DNA from: Synergistaceae bacterium UBA5560 | Lineage (GTDB): Bacteria; Synergistota; Synergistia; Synergistales; Aminiphilaceae | Length of the DNA: 7,512 nt | Direction of reading: 5' to 3' | Assembly (NCBI GenBank): GCA_002425685.1 | Contig: DIMS01000068.1 | Location: forward strand, 67,602-75,113 | Notes under the pieces: generated by a model | Seen by the model: only the letters and a program-made list of their open reading frames with translations | The model's database searches: none | What the model was told of the DNA's origin: nothing | Program-made: the position numbers and the translations under genes | In this document: positions 5,290 through 7,512 of the stretch, piece after piece | Position numbering within the stretch: position 1 is the first letter of the stretch | Layout: each line of letters starts with the position of its first letter

Positions 5290-7149
5290 TCAGACGGTCT
5301 CGATCCAGTCGAGGCCGAGCCGGCAGAGGGTCTCCCGTTCGGGCAGGCCCGTCTCCCGGTTCCATCCCATGGCGTTGTAGAAACTGTCCAGGGCGACGGC
5401 GAGGTTCACCTTTTCTCCGGCGCCCCGTCCGTCCCGTCCGGGCTCGTCGGTGAAGCGCGCCGGAAGCGAATCGTCCTTGCGGGAGAACCCGAACCGGGCG
5501 TTGATGAGGCGCTCCAGGTTGATCACCGCCTCGGCCCGCCGGAGCAGCTCTTCCTTCGAGACGGGACGCCCCAGGGCGCAGCTCAGCAGTTTCGCCCAGG
5601 TGGCAGGCTTCACCGCGAGCGTGATGGAGGCGAACAGACACGTCCCGAGCAGGTTCGTGGCCATGCAGAGTTCCTGGAAGGGTTTGATCCATCCCTTGTT
5701 GCCGTCCTCGGTAAAACTGATCTCCCCCAGGATGTCCAGCTCGGGTTCCTTGTAGCCGAAGGCGTCGATGCAGGAAGCATAGGGGCGCAGGTGATCCGCT
5801 CCCCGGGGGGAAACGGCGTGGACCACCGCCTCGCCCTTGCTGGCTCGAACGCCGTCGGCGGCCATCTCCAGCCCTTTCACGTGCATGGCGGCCTTTTCCG
5901 CGTCCTTGCCGAGGCGCTCGGCGGCACGCTTCACCCCTTCGGCGAGGAGATCCCCCAGTCCTTCCCGGCGGGCGATCTTGGGCACGAGGTCGAGCATTCC
6001 CTTCACGTCGCCGAAGGCGAGGGACATGCCCCAGTCGGCCTCCTTCAGGACGCCCGTCTCGAACCACTCCATGGCAGTGGCCACGGCCTGTCCGGCGGAG
6101 ATTACGTCGAGGCCGAGGTCGTTGGCCCAGTGGTTCGCCGCGGCGATGGCCTCCAGATCGGTGATCTCGCACTTGCTGCCGAAGGCCGCCACGGTTTCGT
6201 ACTCGGGGCCGCCACCTTCGAGTCCTTCGAAGGGGCCCTTGCGGATGCGGGTGTGCCGTCCGCAGGCGATGGGGCACCCCGAGCAGGCGTAGGGCTTCAC
6301 CTCCAGCGTTTCATGGTAGGCCTTGTGGCCGAGGAGGGACCGGCTTTCGGGAAACTCGTCCCGCTGCCAGTTCCGGGTGGGGAGGATTCCCAGGATTTCG
6401 ATGGAGTCGTAGAAGGAGGGGGTGCCGAAGGGATGCAGCTCCTCCCGGACGAAGGTCTCGGCGAAGAGTTCCTCCCGGGCCGCCTTGGCGGCCTCGCGGA
6501 GCCCCTCGGGATCGGCGATGGGGAGTGTTTTCGTCCCCCGTACCGCCACGGCCTTGAGTTTTTTGCTCCCCATGACGGCGCCGGGACCGCCCCGTCCGAA
6601 GGCGCGGTGCTTGTCCGTCATGATCGCGGCAAAGCGGACCAGGTTCTCTCCTGCGGGGCCGATGGAGGCCACCTGCCATCCCGAGCCGTCGAGCCGTGCC
6701 TTTACGGCGTCCTCCGTCTCGGCGACGCCCTTCCCCCAGAGGTTCGACGCATCCTCCAGGCGTGCCGTGCCGTCGTCCACGACGAGGATCTTCGGGGACG
6801 ACGCGGCACCGGTGATCACCAGAAGATCCGCACCGCTCCGCTTGAGCGCCGGGCCGAAGTGTCCTCCGCCGTTGGAGGCTCCCAGCGTGCCTCCCGCAGG
6901 CGAGCGGAAGAAAGCCACACACCGTCCGCTGCAGGGCGCGGCTGTTCCGGAAAGCGGTCCTGCGGCGAAGATCAGGGGGTTGTCCGGCCCGAGCGGATCC
7001 GCTCCTTCCGCCGCGAGATCCAGAAAGAGCCTTGCCGCGACACCCTCGCCGCCCACATAGTCTCGGAACCATTCCTCCGGAAGCCCGCGGATCTCCGCCG
7101 TGCCGTCGCTCAGATTCACGAACAACGCCTTGCACCAGTTGCCCTTCAT
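5290..7149 (-). CDS. Tungsten/molybdenum aldehyde:ferredoxin oxidoreductase (AOR family)
   Basis: This 619-residue cytoplasmic enzyme belongs to the AOR family, which uses a tungsto- or molybdo-bispterin cofactor and one 4Fe-4S cluster to oxidise aldehydes to carboxylic acids with ferredoxin (reversible). The N-terminal AOR domain shows DYVGGEGVAARLF (30-42), SNGGGHFGPALKRSGADLLVITG (92-114, interrupted here only by numbering) and GRGGPGAVMGSKKLKAVAVRG (185-205). The cluster ligands are present as C289-x2-C292-x3-C296 (CSGCPIAC) and C504 (LGTCLF), closely matching the positions in Pyrococcus furiosus AOR. Glu316/318 (PEYET) and His453 (GADHLR) fit the active-site region. The start at 7149 has an AGGAGGGGG site 7 bases upstream. 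No ferredoxin, MoaD-like or electron-bifurcating partner gene is adjacent. It is divergent from a probable acyl-CoA ligase, suggesting a shared acid/aldehyde pathway. The metal and natural substrate cannot be deduced. Confidence 0.95.
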   Translation of the reverse strand: MKGNWCKALFVNLSDGTAEIRGLPEEWFRDYVGGEGVAARLFLDLAAEGADPLGPDNPLIFAAGPLSGTAAPCSGRCVAFFRSPAGGTLGASNGGGHFGPALKRSGADLLVITGAASSPKILVVDDGTARLEDASNLWGKGVAETEDAVKARLDGSGWQVASIGPAGENLVRFAAIMTDKHRAFGRGGPGAVMGSKKLKAVAVRGTKTLPIADPEGLREAAKAAREELFAETFVREELHPFGTPSFYDSIEILGILPTRNWQRDEFPESRSLLGHKAYHETLEVKPYACSGCPIACGRHTRIRKGPFEGLEGGGPEYETVAAFGSKCEITDLEAIAAANHWANDLGLDVISAGQAVATAMEWFETGVLKEADWGMSLAFGDVKGMLDLVPKIARREGLGDLLAEGVKRAAERLGKDAEKAAMHVKGLEMAADGVRASKGEAVVHAVSPRGADHLRPYASCIDAFGYKEPELDILGEISFTEDGNKGWIKPFQELCMATNLLGTCLFASITLAVKPATWAKLLSCALGRPVSKEELLRRAEAVINLERLINARFGFSRKDDSLPARFTDEPGRDGRGAGEKVNLAVALDSFYNAMGWNRETGLPERETLCRLGLDWIETV

Positions 7150-7175
7150 GCCTTTTCCCCCTCCTGTGCGGATGT

Positions 7176-7208
7176 CTCCGCCGGGGAATGCGCGGTCCTC
7201 CGGCGGAG
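7176..7208 (-). promoter_or_regulatory. Perfect inverted repeat in the AOR leader
   Basis: CTCCGCCGG (7176-7184) and CCGGCGGAG (7200-7208) are perfect 9-base inverted repeats separated by 15 bases. They lie between the predicted AOR transcription start (about 7220) and its ribosome binding site, so they could be an RNA hairpin in the leader or an operator. The same CCGGCGGAG recurs at 7365-7373 in the leader of the divergent gene. Confidence 0.5.
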
Positions 7209-7226
7209 CGGAGCCTGTGCAGTGTC

Positions 7227-7256
7227 ATTGTACGCCATCACGAGGGTTTCACTCAA
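7227..7256 (-). promoter_or_regulatory. Predicted sigma-70-type promoter for the AOR gene
   Basis: On the minus strand TTGAGT (7256-7251) and TACAAT (7232-7227) are 18 bp apart, with four and five consensus matches. Transcription would start near 7220, giving a leader of about 70 nt. Confidence 0.6.
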
Positions 7257-7263
7257 CGGTGTC

Positions 7264-7296
7264 TTCGTGGCGAAGGGGGAAAGAATGGGTTATAAT
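7264..7296 (+). promoter_or_regulatory. Predicted promoter for the gene starting at 7422
   Basis: A perfect -10 hexamer TATAAT lies at 7291-7296. No good -35 exists: TGGCGA (7268-7273, 17-bp spacing) has only three matches. The start of transcription would be near 7303, about 119 nt before the ATG. It lies about 35 bp from the -35 of the divergent AOR promoter, so one regulator could affect both; the weak -35 is compatible with activator dependence. Confidence 0.5.
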
Positions 7297-7326
7297 CGGC
7301 CTTGCCGAATCGGTGTCCTCGTTTGC

Positions 7327-7408
7327 CCGCCGAAAGAGGAATCCGCGTCCTTGCGGACCCGAAGCCGGCGGAGTGGATGCGGGTTCCGCAGAAACGCCCG
7401 TCTTCGGG
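7327..7408 (+). promoter_or_regulatory. Structured leader with three stem-loops before the gene at 7422
   Basis: CCGCCG (7327-7332) pairs with CGGCGG (7366-7371) and encloses TCCGC (7342-7346) with GCGGA (7353-7357). Next comes TGCGG-GTT-CCGCA (7378-7390), then CCCG-TCTT-CGGG (7397-7408), whose 3' arm overlaps the start of the GGGAGGAGG ribosome binding site (7406-7414). This could be a cis-regulatory RNA. No known riboswitch consensus was recognised, and GC-rich DNA gives such stems by chance. Confidence 0.35.
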
Positions 7409-7421
7409 AGGAGGAACAGGC

Positions 7422-7512
7422 ATGGATGTCCTGGAGCTCTATCGCATTGCCACGGAACGCGTTCCCGCCTACAGAAGGTTTCTCGGGGAACGGCTCGGCG
7501 CCGTTCCCGCCT
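7422..7512 (+). CDS. N-terminus of a probable phenylacetate-CoA-ligase-like (adenylate-forming) enzyme, cut by the window end
   Basis: Thirty codons are visible from ATG 7422, preceded by GGAGGAGG with a 7-base spacer, so the start is well supported. The sequence begins MDVLELYRIATERVPAYRRF. The pattern of a short helix followed by VPAYRxFL is typical of the extreme N-terminus of the phenylacetate-CoA ligase/CapK/F390-synthetase group of adenylate-forming enzymes, which activate carboxylic acids via acyl-AMP. The diagnostic AMP-binding motifs lie outside the window, so the call rests on a short pattern and on the divergent AOR gene, whose acid product could be the substrate. It could also be an unrelated protein. 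Confidence 0.4.
   Translation, partial: MDVLELYRIATERVPAYRRFLGERLGAVPA
7496..7512 (+). repeat. 17-base direct repeat, second copy
   Basis: This is identical to 21-37 and ends exactly at the window edge, inside the partial ligase-like gene. The repeat may continue beyond the window, which cannot be seen. Confidence 0.5.

Noticed and set aside
4943..6277. A 444-codon minus-strand frame overlapping the AOR gene
   Set aside because: The translation is extremely Arg/Gly/Pro-rich and is the out-of-frame shadow of AOR, whose own frame carries conserved motifs.
1..7512. tRNA, rRNA, CRISPR array, insertion sequence or phage genes
   Set aside because: No cloverleaf, repeat-spacer pattern, transposase or phage motif was seen on either strand.

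Overview
The window is GC-rich, fully bacterial-looking DNA. It carries three complete protein genes, two genes cut by the window edges, and unusually structured non-coding DNA between them. The gene set is a GlcD-type flavin dehydrogenase, a tungsten/molybdenum aldehyde:ferredoxin oxidoreductase (AOR) and the start of a probable acyl-adenylate/CoA ligase. This points to a strict anaerobe that ferments organic or amino acids. Style and gene content would suit a GC-rich member of the Synergistota, but that placement is inference and no marker gene is present.

Layout. Bases 1-1257 (+) are the 3' part of a GlcD/D-lactate-dehydrogenase-like gene. It converges on an exported S41-family protease-like gene at 1383-2882 (-). 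Bases 2883-3626 contain no long gene. They hold two divergent promoters, a possible structured leader for the S41 gene, and a long (about 360 nt) leader for the next gene with a 20-codon upstream reading frame and several alternative hairpins. The Mg2+ channel gene mgtE occupies 3627-4979 (+). A structured 3' region and a strong bidirectional terminator (5176-5208) separate it from the convergent AOR gene (5290-7149, -). AOR is divergent from a gene that starts at 7422 (+) and runs off the window. Both of these genes have recognisable promoters, and their leaders share a 9-base element.

How the parts may work together. AOR interconverts aldehydes and carboxylic acids using ferredoxin, and the divergent partial gene resembles the N-terminus of phenylacetate-CoA-ligase-type enzymes. 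Together they could oxidise an aldehyde from amino-acid breakdown to its acid and then activate the acid to a CoA thioester. GlcD would feed 2-hydroxy acids into the same kind of metabolism.

The most interesting part is the mgtE leader. A well-formed ribosome binding site precedes a tiny frame whose peptide starts with an acidic run (MEDE) and later has RLK. This is reminiscent of the Mg2+-sensing leader peptide MgtL of enterobacterial mgtA. It is followed by duplicated sequences that can pair alternatively, one copy of which overlaps the mgtE ribosome binding site. No M-box riboswitch was recognised. No tRNA, rRNA, CRISPR or insertion sequence was seen.
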